Positions 6,556 to 13,834 are shown, numbered from the stretch's first letter. The stretch is 16,921 nt of DNA from Ruminococcus flavefaciens (GCA_002350065.1 DEDQ01000015.1:463-17383); one strand, 5' to 3'. Notes: generated by a model from the sequence alone, not told the origin. A program made the numbers and translations.

Positions 6556-6672
6556 TTTATAAAATGCCGGATTTCAGCCTTATACAGGCAAGGTTTATGT
6601 TAAAACCGCCATTTTTCGGCAATTTTAAGTGATTGCTCTTCAATTCCGGTTTTCCGTATTGTTCCGTCCGTC
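6556..6672. other. Divergent intergenic stretch with no further gene seen
   Basis: This is the remainder of the roughly 280-base space between two divergent units. Apart from the two promoters at its edges it is AT-rich, and I see no gene, tRNA or strong terminator. Confidence 0.5.
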
Positions 6673-6701
6673 TTGACAAAAAGCGATTTTTGAAGTAGAA
6701 T
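6673..6701 (+). promoter_or_regulatory. Promoter of the lipoprotein gene
   Basis: TTGACA at 6673-6678, a 17-base spacer and TAGAAT at 6696-6701. The predicted start is near 6708. The upstream in-frame ATG at 6700 overlaps the -10 box and so cannot be the translation start. Confidence 0.7.
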
Positions 6702-6732
6702 GTATATATTATTGCATAAAAGGGTGGATAAT

Positions 6733-7464
6733 ATGAAAAAGATAATCGCGTGCATTGCCGCTTCTGCAATGCTTCTCAGCATCTCCGCATCATGCGGCTC
6801 AAAGGATAAAAAGGGCTCCGAAGCTGTATCATCGGCGGATACCCAGTCGGCAACAGCCGGAAAAGCCGCTGTCAGTCTCGACGGCGTTGAGCTCGAGGAC
6901 AATATCGCCGCCGCTTCCGGAGACGCTTACCTCTCCGTTATCGACAAGCAGAACTGGATAAAATATTTCGGCGACCAGTGGAACGAAAAAGAGGACAAGA
7001 ACCAGCTCGCGTTCAACGCCGGGATCGCCCATATAACCGGCAACGGTGACTATACCGTAAGCGTTGACGCCGATACAAAGGGCTTCCGCTTCGCCGCAAC
7101 GAGCGACCCCGACGACCAGTACACTCCCATGGGACTTAAAATAATGTCCGTCTGCATCAAGGACGGCGAAACTCAGCTCCCCGGAGCAGTCATTACCATA
7201 AAGGCTGTCAGAGTTGACGGCAGGGAGGTCGAGCTCGGTTCAAAGGCTTATACCTCCACCGACGACGGCGCCGAGACAAAGGCTTTCCTGTTCAATTCAT
7301 GGAAGTCGGAGCCTCCCGTGGATTCGCGCACCGCTGAGGGAGCTCTCTATACCGGCGGCGAGCCGAATGAGCTGTTCAGCCAGTACAGCGCTAACGTTGT
7401 CAGCGAAGCAGATTTCAGCGAATGGACAAAAATTGAAGTCGATTTTACTGTTTCCGGACTCTGA
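6733..7464 (+). CDS. Secreted lipoprotein with a beta-sandwich, carbohydrate-binding-module-like domain
   Basis: 243 residues from the ATG at 6733, chosen because AGGGTGG (6721-6727) lies 5 bases upstream and the alternative ATG at 6700 lies within the promoter. The N-terminus MKKIIACIAASAMLLSISASC is a lipoprotein signal, with C21 the likely lipidated residue; the -3 position is Ser, which is atypical. A Ser/Ala-rich linker (about 22-50) leads to a domain (about 55-243) with NWIKYFGDQW, a GDYTVSVD strand, an LPGAVITIKAVRVDG segment, a YTSTDDGAETKAFLFNSW segment and a final WTKIEVDFTV strand. This pattern resembles beta-sandwich modules recurring in ruminococcal plant-cell-wall enzymes (recalled, not searched). 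Expected on the outer face of the membrane, possibly binding a glycan. It stands alone between its own promoter and terminator. Confidence 0.8.
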   Translation: MKKIIACIAASAMLLSISASCGSKDKKGSEAVSSADTQSATAGKAAVSLDGVELEDNIAAASGDAYLSVIDKQNWIKYFGDQWNEKEDKNQLAFNAGIAHITGNGDYTVSVDADTKGFRFAATSDPDDQYTPMGLKIMSVCIKDGETQLPGAVITIKAVRVDGREVELGSKAYTSTDDGAETKAFLFNSWKSEPPVDSRTAEGALYTGGEPNELFSQYSANVVSEADFSEWTKIEVDFTVSGL

Positions 7465-7479
7465 TACAAAAACGAATAC

Positions 7480-7516
7480 AAAGCAAAAGGACACCAGATA
7501 GGTGTCCTTTTGCTTT
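7480..7516. terminator. Bidirectional intrinsic terminator
   Basis: Perfect 16-bp stem with arms at 7480-7495 and 7501-7516 around the loop AGATA; the arms carry A-rich and T-rich ends. It lies between the convergent lipoprotein gene (+) and heptad-repeat gene (-) and can serve both. Confidence 0.9.
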
Positions 7517-7550
7517 ATGAAAAATGAAGAAACTTACTATACTATCAGCC

Positions 7551-10319
7551 TCAATCTGAAGAGCCGTCCATGATGTAGATGAATTTAACACTGCCGTTCA
7601 TGGAGTCAGACTTTCCGGAGAATGTACCGTAGTCCGAAGCTGCTTCCTTAACTGCCTTGAAGCGGTCTGTGAGGTCGGGGAGTGCCTCGTCGAGGAGCTT
7701 GCTGACCTTGCTTATACCCTCGTCGTCGAACTTCTTCATGCCGTCGTTGAGCTGCTTTGCGCCGTCCTTGAGCTGTCCTACGCCGCTTGTGAGAGCAGGT
7801 ACGCTGTCGTGAAGAGTTGCAACTCCGGTGTAGAGCTGTCCTGCGCCGCTGCTGAGAGTATTTGCTCCGGAGCTGAGCTTAACGAGGTTCTCGTATATAG
7901 TATTCGCGCCTGTGCCTATCTGACTGCCGCCGTCAAGGAGCTTATCCATGCCCTCGTCAAGAGTATACGAGCCGGCATAAGCCTTGTTTATTCCCTCGTC
8001 GAGCGAGTACGCTCCGGCGTAGAGCTGAGCTGTACCGGATTTGAGGTCGTATGCGCCGGCTGAGAGCCTTGCAAGTCCGTTATTGAGCGATGTATTGCCG
8101 GCTGAGAGCTGTCCGAGACCTGCGATGAGCTGGTCAAGACCGCTTGTGAAGCTTCCGCTGCCCTGTGCAAAAGCAGAAATGCCTCCGTCAAGCTTTGCTG
8201 CTCCCTCGGATACTGACTTCGCACCCTGTGAGAGCTGTGCAGTTGAGCCTGAGAGCTTGCCTGTGCCCTGTGCAAGAGCCTTGCCGCCCTCGTCGAGCTG
8301 AGCCATGCCCTGCTGCAAAGATGCTGAACCGGTCTGAGCTGCGGAAAGTCCCTCTGAGAGCTGTCCGAGACCGCCGCTCACTTCCTTTGCACCTGCTGAA
8401 AGTGCGCCTGCTCCGGCATTTACCTGAGCGGCACCTGTTCCGAGCTGTCCGGCACCTGCTGAGAGAGCTGCTGCGCCGTCCTTGAGCTGTCCGCCGTCCT
8501 TCATTGATGCTGCTATCTGCTTCTGAGCTTCTATGGTCTGCTCAAGAGTTCCTATTGCAACTGCCATATCCTGCGAGGGAGTTTCAGCATAGAGCGCCTT
8601 CAATGCCGCGAGAGCCTGTTCGTTTGCTGCTATGGTAGTATCAAGACCTGCTCCGGCTGTTCCGATGCCGGCTGTAAGAGTGTCTGCGCCTTCTGCAAGC
8701 TGTCCGGCGCCTGCTTCGAGCTGAGAAGCTCCTGCTGCAAGGCTGTCAGCGCCCGTTGTGAGCTTAGATGCTCCGGTCGCGAGAGCGTCCGCGCCTGTCT
8801 TGGCAGATGTTATGCCTGCCGCGAGCTGGTCCGCGCCGGACTTTGCTCCTGTTATGCCCTGTGAGAGCTGACCTGCCGATGTGTTGAGTGTTTCAGCGCC
8901 TGCTGCGAGCTGACCTGCTCCGTCTGCGAGCTGAGCTGTACCGGCTTTGAGCTGACTGCTTCCGTCAGCGAGTGAACCTACACCGCCGCCGAGCTGCTGT
9001 GCGCCCTCGGAGAGTGCTGCTGCGCCGTCTGTTACCTTAGCGAAGCCGGCAACAAGTTCGTCCGAGCCGGATTTTGCGGAGGCGAGACCGTCGCTGAGCT
9101 CGCCTGCTCCGTTGTCAGCGGCATAGAGTCCCTCATAGAGAGAGCCTGAACCGTTCTTGATGAGTTCAAGACCGCTCACGAGCTGTGATGAGCCGTCCTT
9201 AGCCGACTTCATGCCGTCAGTGAATTTTCCTGTAGAATCTGAGAGAGTTTTCGCTCCGCCCGCAAGCTTTGAAGCGCCGTCGCTGAGTTCACCTGCTCCG
9301 TTTTTGAGACTGAGCGAACCGTCGTAGAGCTTGTTGATGCCTTCTGTGAGGTCGCCGGTCTTGCTGTTGAGCTCGCTGATACCGTCATAGAGCTTGGCTG
9401 TTCCCTCTGTGAGCTGATTTGCGCCGTCGCGGAGCTGTGTGAGCTTATCCTCGAGGTCGCTTACATCGAAATTCTCATCAAGGTCGAGCTGAGTGAATAT
9501 CTCGTTGGAAACTACTGTAACAGATGTATTCATCTCATAATCCTTAACATCAGCCTCGAGCTCGAAGCTCTCGGGGAGCTCGATATCAAGCGATTTTATA
9601 TCGTCGAGTGCAAGGCTCTTGTTGAGTCCCGGAAAAGCTGCTCCGACAACGATGAGCCTGTTTCCGTCGGAGATGACCTTTCCGTTTGTGACCTCAACAT
9701 TGGTGAATTTTCCCGTATCGAGGACTGCCGCGCTTGCAGCCATGAAAGGTACGTATATATCGGTCTTTTTGCCGTTTATAGTCTTGGTGACCTTCTGCTT
9801 GTTGGTGTATTCCCAGCGGATAGTTACGTGACCGCTCTTGCCTTTGAGGTCGGCAGGCTTTATCTCCTTGCCGTCGAGGAAGTAGGTCATCTTTACGTCA
9901 ACGGGGAGCTCCTTGTTGGTCTTGCCCTTGTAGTATATGTCATTTCCCTTGGTAGACCAGTCGAGGGTGCTGCCGGTCTGGGTGAAATCCTCGCTGCCCT
10001 TTACATTTTCGATATCGGTGAGGTCAGAGATATCGGAAAGGCTGTCGAGCGCGGGAGTATTCTTCAGCCAGTCGCTTACAACGACGTCCTTGACGCTGGA
10101 ATCGCTGTTGCAGAGCACGTAAACGGTCTCGTCCTTGTAGACAGCGCCGTCAGCGGCTTTTCTCTCTGCTGAGCTTGCGTCTGATTTTTTATCTGAGCCT
10201 GAAGCCGAGGTAACGGCTGCAGACTTGTCATTGTTCTTTGCATATGCGATAGAGCCTGTTGCAGCGGCTGAAACAGCTACTGCGAGTACTGCTGCTGCGA
10301 TTCTCTTATAGTCTTTCAT
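7551..10319 (-). CDS. Exported LxxG heptad-repeat protein, partner of the MMPL transporter
   Basis: 922 residues. A signal peptide (1 to about 27, ending SIAYA) is followed by a low-complexity Ser/Ala/Lys linker (28-57) and a globular N-terminal domain (about 58-295, with the KGKSGHVTIRWEYTN segment). Residues 296-554 are 37 consecutive seven-residue units of the form LxxGxxx. Residues 555-611 break the pattern with two Ala/Leu/Gln-rich helices around a TPSQD turn (580-584). Residues 612-863 are another 36 units. A 59-residue tail ends KFIYIMDGSSD without a membrane helix. This xxxLxxG heptad type is known from YhgE/Pip-like proteins (TIGR03057-type repeat), but the YhgE membrane part is absent here. 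Probably extracytoplasmic, forming a long alpha-helical hairpin. It starts 26 bases after the MMPL gene, with AAAGGA upstream, in the same operon. The exact role is unknown. Confidence 0.88.
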   Translation of the reverse strand: MKDYKRIAAAVLAVAVSAAATGSIAYAKNNDKSAAVTSASGSDKKSDASSAERKAADGAVYKDETVYVLCNSDSSVKDVVVSDWLKNTPALDSLSDISDLTDIENVKGSEDFTQTGSTLDWSTKGNDIYYKGKTNKELPVDVKMTYFLDGKEIKPADLKGKSGHVTIRWEYTNKQKVTKTINGKKTDIYVPFMAASAAVLDTGKFTNVEVTNGKVISDGNRLIVVGAAFPGLNKSLALDDIKSLDIELPESFELEADVKDYEMNTSVTVVSNEIFTQLDLDENFDVSDLEDKLTQLRDGANQLTEGTAKLYDGISELNSKTGDLTEGINKLYDGSLSLKNGAGELSDGASKLAGGAKTLSDSTGKFTDGMKSAKDGSSQLVSGLELIKNGSGSLYEGLYAADNGAGELSDGLASAKSGSDELVAGFAKVTDGAAALSEGAQQLGGGVGSLADGSSQLKAGTAQLADGAGQLAAGAETLNTSAGQLSQGITGAKSGADQLAAGITSAKTGADALATGASKLTTGADSLAAGASQLEAGAGQLAEGADTLTAGIGTAGAGLDTTIAANEQALAALKALYAETPSQDMAVAIGTLEQTIEAQKQIAASMKDGGQLKDGAAALSAGAGQLGTGAAQVNAGAGALSAGAKEVSGGLGQLSEGLSAAQTGSASLQQGMAQLDEGGKALAQGTGKLSGSTAQLSQGAKSVSEGAAKLDGGISAFAQGSGSFTSGLDQLIAGLGQLSAGNTSLNNGLARLSAGAYDLKSGTAQLYAGAYSLDEGINKAYAGSYTLDEGMDKLLDGGSQIGTGANTIYENLVKLSSGANTLSSGAGQLYTGVATLHDSVPALTSGVGQLKDGAKQLNDGMKKFDDEGISKVSKLLDEALPDLTDRFKAVKEAASDYGTFSGKSDSMNGSVKFIYIMDGSSD
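7731..8486 (-). repeat. Second LxxG heptad block (36 units, residues 612-863)
   Basis: Thirty-six in-register seven-residue units, e.g. LSAGAGQ, LSEGLSA, LDEGINK. A few units replace the Gly (LSGSTAQ, IYENLVK, LHDSVPA). The period is 21 bases at DNA level but the codons are diverged, so this is a protein repeat and not a recent DNA tandem array. Confidence 0.85.
8658..9434 (-). repeat. First LxxG heptad block (37 units, residues 296-554)
   Basis: Thirty-seven in-register seven-residue units, e.g. LTEGTAK, LSDGASK, LAAGAET. Several units lack the Gly (LNSKTGD, LSDSTGK, LNTSAGQ). It is separated from the second block by the 57-residue turn segment encoded at 8487-8657. Confidence 0.85.
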
Positions 10320-10345
10320 AATTCATCTATCCTTTCCAAAATATG

Positions 10346-12457
10346 TCAATGGCTGAAAGCGTTTAAGCTGTTATTTTCTGGCATTTCGTTATCCTTCGGT
10401 CTGAAGCCTGCACTTGTTCTGCATATGATACCGTCAAAGAGCATGAACATCGACGGCAGAACTGTTATAACGATAACCATTGAGATGAGCGCTCCGCGCG
10501 AGAGAAGCAGGCACAGCGAGGATACCATTCCTATCTGTGAGTATACCGCAACTCCGACTGTTGCCGCAAAGAATCCGAGCGCTGATGTTATGACCGACTT
10601 TATCGACGCCGCAAGCGCGATCCTTACGGACTCCTTTTTGTCCTTGCCGCTTGCTCTTTCAGTGCGGTATCTTGTTGTCATGAGGATAGCGTAGTCAACA
10701 GTTGCGCCGAGCTGTATGGTTCCGATAACAACGGAGGCGATGAACGGGAGCTCGGTATTTGTGAAGTAGGAGATACCGAGATTCACCATTATAGCAAGCT
10801 CGATAACTGATACAAGTATCACAGGGAGCGATATCGACTTGAAAGTCAGCGCAATGATAAGGAATATCGCCGCTATCGAAAGTACACTGACGACCTTGAA
10901 GTCGCGGTTGGTGATATCAATGAGGTCCTTTGTCGCGGGAGCTTCACCGATGAGCATACCGTCGGGGTCATACTTGGAAACGATGTCGTTGAGCTCTGCG
11001 ACCTGCTCGTTTACCGCATCGGAGGCAACTTCGTACTCCGAGCCGACAAGCATGAGCTGTTTGCTCTCGCTCTTGAGCTTGCTCTTTACCTTGTCGGGAA
11101 CTATCTCGTCCGGGATAGCGGGTCCTACAAGAGTATTGTAGCCGAGTGTGAACTGCACTCCGTCGACCTTTTCCATTTCGTCGAGCATACTTGTCGCTGT
11201 TTTGGCGTCCATGTTTGAATCAACGAGGAGGATATGAGTGCTGTTCATGTTGTACTCCTCCGAGAGCTTTGTATTTGCTACAACGCTTTCGAGGTCTTTC
11301 GGGAGGGTGCTGTCGAGCTTATAATATACGCCGTAGTGATTATATCCGAAAACTGCGGGGATAATAACTACTGCCGCAAGCGTGAGGAAAACTCCGGCGT
11401 GCTTGACGATGAATGAAGAAGTTCTCGCAAATCCGGGGAGGAAATCGCGGTGCGAGGTCTTGGCGATAGCCTTGTCGAAGATGAGTATCATCGCCGGGAG
11501 AACGGTTACACAGGCGATAACGCCGCAGATAACTCCCTTAGCCATTACGATTCCGAGGTCAAGACCGAGCGTGAAGCTCATGAAGCACATTGCAAGGAAG
11601 CCTGCAACTGTCGTGAACGAGCTGCTGACAACTGACGTTACAGTAGCCGCGATAGCGTGTGCCATAGCCTCTGTTTTGCTCTCGGGGAAGTATTTCTGCT
11701 GCTCCTTGTAGCTGTGCCACAGGAATATCGAGTAGTCCATGGTAACGCCGAGCTGCAATACAAGTGCGAGCGCCTGTGTCAGGAAGGATATCTCGCCCAT
11801 TGCGAAGTTGGTTCCGAGATTCCATACTATCGCCATACCGATGCTGAGCATGAAAAATACCGGTATAAGGAAGGAATCCATTGTCACTACAAGGACTATG
11901 CTCGTGAGGATAACTGCTATGACCGCATAGATTATGGACTCGCGGTCTGAGAGGTGTTTCATGTCGGCTGTGATAGCGCTCATGCCGCTGATGAAGCACT
12001 GCTCTGAGGTTATGTCTCTCATCTCGTCTATTGCGGCGAGAGTCTTGTCAGCGGAGGTCGATTCCTCGAAGAATACCGCCATCAGTGTATTGTCGCCCTT
12101 ATTGAAGAAGTCGCGCACCTTCTGCGGGAGCACTTCCTTAGGGAGGTTCAGGTCTGTGAGGGTCTCATAGCATACGACGTTTGAAACTCCGTCGACTCCG
12201 GAAAGCTTATCCGCGGTTTCGGCGATTTCCTTTTCGGTCATGCCCTCCACCATTACAAAGGAGAATCCGCCCTGTCCGAATTCGTCTATCAGGATATCCT
12301 GACCGACCATTGTATTGATATCCTTTGGCAGATATGAGAGGATATCGTAGTTGACTCTTGTATTGAGGTATCCTATAGCTGAGGGTACAAGAAGAATGAT
12401 ACCTATCAGAAGAATGAATACCCGTCGTTTAGCAATAAACTCGCCGAATCGCAACAT
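10346..12457 (-). CDS. MMPL/RND-superfamily membrane transporter
   Basis: 703 residues from the ATG at 12457. An in-frame ATG two codons earlier (12463) is possible but lies only 3 bases after AGGA, while 12457 has normal spacing. The family exports lipids, siderophores or drugs using the proton gradient. The protein shows the RND two-fold repeat: each half has one membrane helix, a large extracytoplasmic loop (starting after NYDILSYLPKD and YKLDSTLPKD) and a five-helix bundle, 12 helices in all. The family's Asp-Tyr proton-relay motif is present in both halves: GVTMDYSIFLW (D241, Y242) and GATVDYAILMT (D588, Y589). It is followed after 26 bases by the heptad-repeat gene and is transcribed divergently from the TetR gene, whose product is the likely repressor. 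The substrate cannot be read from sequence. Confidence 0.93.
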   Translation of the reverse strand: MLRFGEFIAKRRVFILLIGIILLVPSAIGYLNTRVNYDILSYLPKDINTMVGQDILIDEFGQGGFSFVMVEGMTEKEIAETADKLSGVDGVSNVVCYETLTDLNLPKEVLPQKVRDFFNKGDNTLMAVFFEESTSADKTLAAIDEMRDITSEQCFISGMSAITADMKHLSDRESIIYAVIAVILTSIVLVVTMDSFLIPVFFMLSIGMAIVWNLGTNFAMGEISFLTQALALVLQLGVTMDYSIFLWHSYKEQQKYFPESKTEAMAHAIAATVTSVVSSSFTTVAGFLAMCFMSFTLGLDLGIVMAKGVICGVIACVTVLPAMILIFDKAIAKTSHRDFLPGFARTSSFIVKHAGVFLTLAAVVIIPAVFGYNHYGVYYKLDSTLPKDLESVVANTKLSEEYNMNSTHILLVDSNMDAKTATSMLDEMEKVDGVQFTLGYNTLVGPAIPDEIVPDKVKSKLKSESKQLMLVGSEYEVASDAVNEQVAELNDIVSKYDPDGMLIGEAPATKDLIDITNRDFKVVSVLSIAAIFLIIALTFKSISLPVILVSVIELAIMVNLGISYFTNTELPFIASVVIGTIQLGATVDYAILMTTRYRTERASGKDKKESVRIALAASIKSVITSALGFFAATVGVAVYSQIGMVSSLCLLLSRGALISMVIVITVLPSMFMLFDGIICRTSAGFRPKDNEMPENNSLNAFSH

Positions 12458-12486
12458 ATGCATCTTTCCTTTCTCTGTATATCTTC

Positions 12487-12509
12487 CGGAAAAACATATA
12501 AGTTTTCCG
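12487..12509 (-). promoter_or_regulatory. Hairpin in the leader of the MMPL mRNA
   Basis: The arms CGGAAAA (12487-12493) and TTTTCCG (12503-12509) form a 7-bp stem with a 9-base loop. It lies just after the predicted transcript start (about 12516) and about 25 bases before the ribosome binding site. A role in mRNA stability is possible. Confidence 0.4.
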
Positions 12510-12522
12510 AATCTTTAAATAT

Positions 12523-12551
12523 AGTATATCGCAAAAATGACCGCCGGTCAA
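12523..12551 (-). promoter_or_regulatory. Promoter of the MMPL / heptad-repeat operon
   Basis: The minus strand reads TTGACC (plus 12546-12551), 17 bases, TATACT (plus 12523-12528). The first palindromic operator (12538-12550) covers most of the -35 box and half of the spacer, so repressor binding would block RNA polymerase. Confidence 0.75.
12538..12550. promoter_or_regulatory. Operator copy 1 (TGACCGCCGGTCA)
   Basis: Thirteen-base palindrome with 6-bp arms TGACCG/CGGTCA around one central base, on the -35 region of the MMPL promoter. It is the most symmetrical of three related sites and a probable binding site for the adjacent TetR-family regulator. Confidence 0.75.
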
Positions 12552-12570
12552 TAGCTTTCCGGCACAAAAT

Positions 12571-12583
12571 TGACTTTCGGTCA
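12571..12583. promoter_or_regulatory. Operator copy 2 (TGACTTTCGGTCA)
   Basis: Matches the TGACCNNNGGTCA consensus except for one base. Its centre is 33 bp from copy 1, about three helical turns, so both would face the same side of the DNA. Confidence 0.6.
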
Positions 12584-12623
12584 TATTTTTGTATACCTGC
12601 ACAATTCGGAGCTCCGATATTTA

Positions 12624-12636
12624 TGACCTTTGGTCA
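12624..12636. promoter_or_regulatory. Operator copy 3 (TGACCTTTGGTCA)
   Basis: Perfect arms TGACC/GGTCA with a 3-base centre. Its centre is 53 bp from copy 2, about five helical turns, and its right edge is 11 bp before the -35 box of the TetR promoter. This suggests autoregulation or looping. Confidence 0.65.
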
Positions 12637-12647
12637 GCTTTGAGACC

Positions 12648-12676
12648 TTGACAGTACCGGATTTATACGATATAAT
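12648..12676 (+). promoter_or_regulatory. Full-consensus promoter of the TetR-family regulator gene
   Basis: TTGACA at 12648-12653, a 17-base spacer and TATAAT at 12671-12676. The predicted start is near 12683. A 12-bp palindrome TGGCATATGCCA (12704-12715) lies in the leader directly before the ribosome binding site. Confidence 0.8.
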
Positions 12677-12730
12677 AGACATAATGCAAAGCCTCTAAAA
12701 AAATGGCATATGCCAAAAGGAAGGTAAATA

Positions 12731-13336
12731 ATGGGCAAGATCGACGGTAATAAGCAGCAGAAAGAGTCTTCATTATTGAAGACAGCATTTGAATTTTTTA
12801 CAACTAAGGGCTTCAGCAAGACGTCTATCTCCGACATCGCAGGCAAGGCAGGCGTCGCAAAGGGCACATTCTACCTCTACTTCAAGGATAAATACGATAT
12901 CCGCAACAAGCTCGTGGCTCACAAATCAAGTCAGCTTTTCCTCAACGCTATGGAGGAGCTCGGACCCGAGCTGAAAAATATAACCTTCGAGGACAAAATT
13001 ATCCGCATAATCGACAACATCGTGAATCAGCTCAACAGCAACCAGTCGCTCCTGACATTTATTTCCAAGAATCTGAGCTGGGGAGTCTTCAAATCAGCCC
13101 TCACATCTCCCGCAGCTAAGAATGACGTCGATTTCTCGCAGGTTTATGATATGATGCTTGCAGAAGCTCCGTATAAATTCCGCGACCCGGAAATAATGCT
13201 GTTCATGATAATCGAGCTCGTCTCGTCGACGTGCTACTCGGCGATACTCTACAGCGACCCGTGTACGCTCAACGAGCTGAAGCCGTACCTCTACGATACG
13301 GTCAGACTCATGATAGCTCAGCACAAGCTCACCTGA
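12731..13336 (+). CDS. TetR/AcrR-family transcriptional regulator
   Basis: 201 residues. The N-terminal DNA-binding domain is typical: LKTAFEFFTTKGFSKTSISD followed by IAGKAGVAKGTFYLYFKDKYDI, with the helix-turn-helix at about residues 31-51. The all-helical C-terminal ligand domain (about 60-201) diverges, as usual for the family. The start is supported by AAGGAAGG at 12717-12724. It is transcribed divergently from the MMPL operon. The three palindromes between the two genes fit TetR-type operators (about 13 bp, two-fold symmetric), so the protein probably represses the transporter operon and perhaps itself, released by an unknown ligand that may be the transported substrate. Confidence 0.93.
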   Translation: MGKIDGNKQQKESSLLKTAFEFFTTKGFSKTSISDIAGKAGVAKGTFYLYFKDKYDIRNKLVAHKSSQLFLNAMEELGPELKNITFEDKIIRIIDNIVNQLNSNQSLLTFISKNLSWGVFKSALTSPAAKNDVDFSQVYDMMLAEAPYKFRDPEIMLFMIIELVSSTCYSAILYSDPCTLNELKPYLYDTVRLMIAQHKLT

Positions 13337-13342
13337 TACAAC

Positions 13343-13371
13343 AAAAGGACTGCTTTCAAGCAGTCCTTTTT
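13343..13371 (+). terminator. Intrinsic terminator after the TetR gene
   Basis: The arms AAAAGGACTGCTT (13343-13355) and AAGCAGTCCTTTT (13358-13370) form a strong hairpin followed by a T. Its A-rich left arm could also stop the leftward transcript of the DUF2752 gene. Confidence 0.9.
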
Positions 13372-13399
13372 CATTTAATATTGCTCTATATATGCCGGA

Positions 13400-13816
13400 T
13401 TACGGGTCAGGTATCGGTGCAAGCACGGGAAATATATTCCTGAGAATGTAGAAGATAAAGAAAAGTCCGAGTACACTGTACCAGAAAATGATGCTGCGGG
13501 GCAGTATCTTTATCTTTTTCCCTATAACGTCGGAAACAAGCTCGATATACGCGCATACGCCTATAAGCGCGAGAGTCGGCATAGCAGGATTATTATGTAT
13601 CGCGATAAGCGGGTGAAGATTCAGCAAAGCGCGCAGGCTTCTTGTATTTCCGCAGCCGGGACAGTGCCAGCCTGTGACCTCGTGAAACACACACACGCCC
13701 AAGTATTTGCTCAGTCCCATGATATTCCCGCGGAAAACGTACAATAATGCCAATAAAACAGGGATAGCGAAAACTATCCCTGTTTTAAACTTACGTGATA
13801 AAAAGAATTCTTTCAT
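13400..13816 (-). CDS. DUF2752 family membrane protein
   Basis: 138 residues with three predicted membrane helices (about 11-28, 76-96, 108-128). The family hallmark is clear: C42-VFHEVTGWHCPGCGNTRSL, with a CPGCG motif (C52, C55) followed by the Arg-containing stretch and LLNLHPLIAIHNNP. The function of DUF2752 is not established; the cysteines suggest metal binding or redox chemistry. The gene follows the DUF4190-like gene by 18 bases. No good ribosome binding site precedes the ATG, so translation may depend on coupling. A 13-bp terminator-like stem lies inside codons 11-21, which is unusual. Confidence 0.88.
   Translation of the reverse strand: MKEFFLSRKFKTGIVFAIPVLLALLYVFRGNIMGLSKYLGVCVFHEVTGWHCPGCGNTRSLRALLNLHPLIAIHNNPAMPTLALIGVCAYIELVSDVIGKKIKILPRSIIFWYSVLGLFFIFYILRNIFPVLAPIPDP
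13755..13786. terminator. Terminator-like hairpin inside the DUF2752 coding sequence
   Basis: Perfect 13-bp stem, arms AAAACAGGGATAG (13755-13767) and CTATCCCTGTTTT (13774-13786), with a 6-base loop. It resembles the other bidirectional terminators of this window but lies about 30 bases into the gene, where it encodes the first membrane helix. It could act as a translation-sensitive attenuator. Confidence 0.45.
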
Positions 13817-13834
13817 TTCAGCAAATGTATCTTA

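Noticed and set aside
7551..10319. The heptad region as a DNA satellite or CRISPR-like array
   Set aside because: The 21-base periodicity comes from protein heptads; codons are diverged and there are no conserved repeat-spacer units.
12570..12598. Second promoter for TetR (TTGACT followed by a TATACC-like box)
   Set aside because: The -10 box is weak and the spacing poor compared with the perfect promoter at 12648-12676; the TTGAC is explained by operator copy 2.
12458..12643. 61-codon frame in the TetR-MMPL intergenic region
   Set aside because: It overlaps the promoter and operators and has no ribosome binding site.
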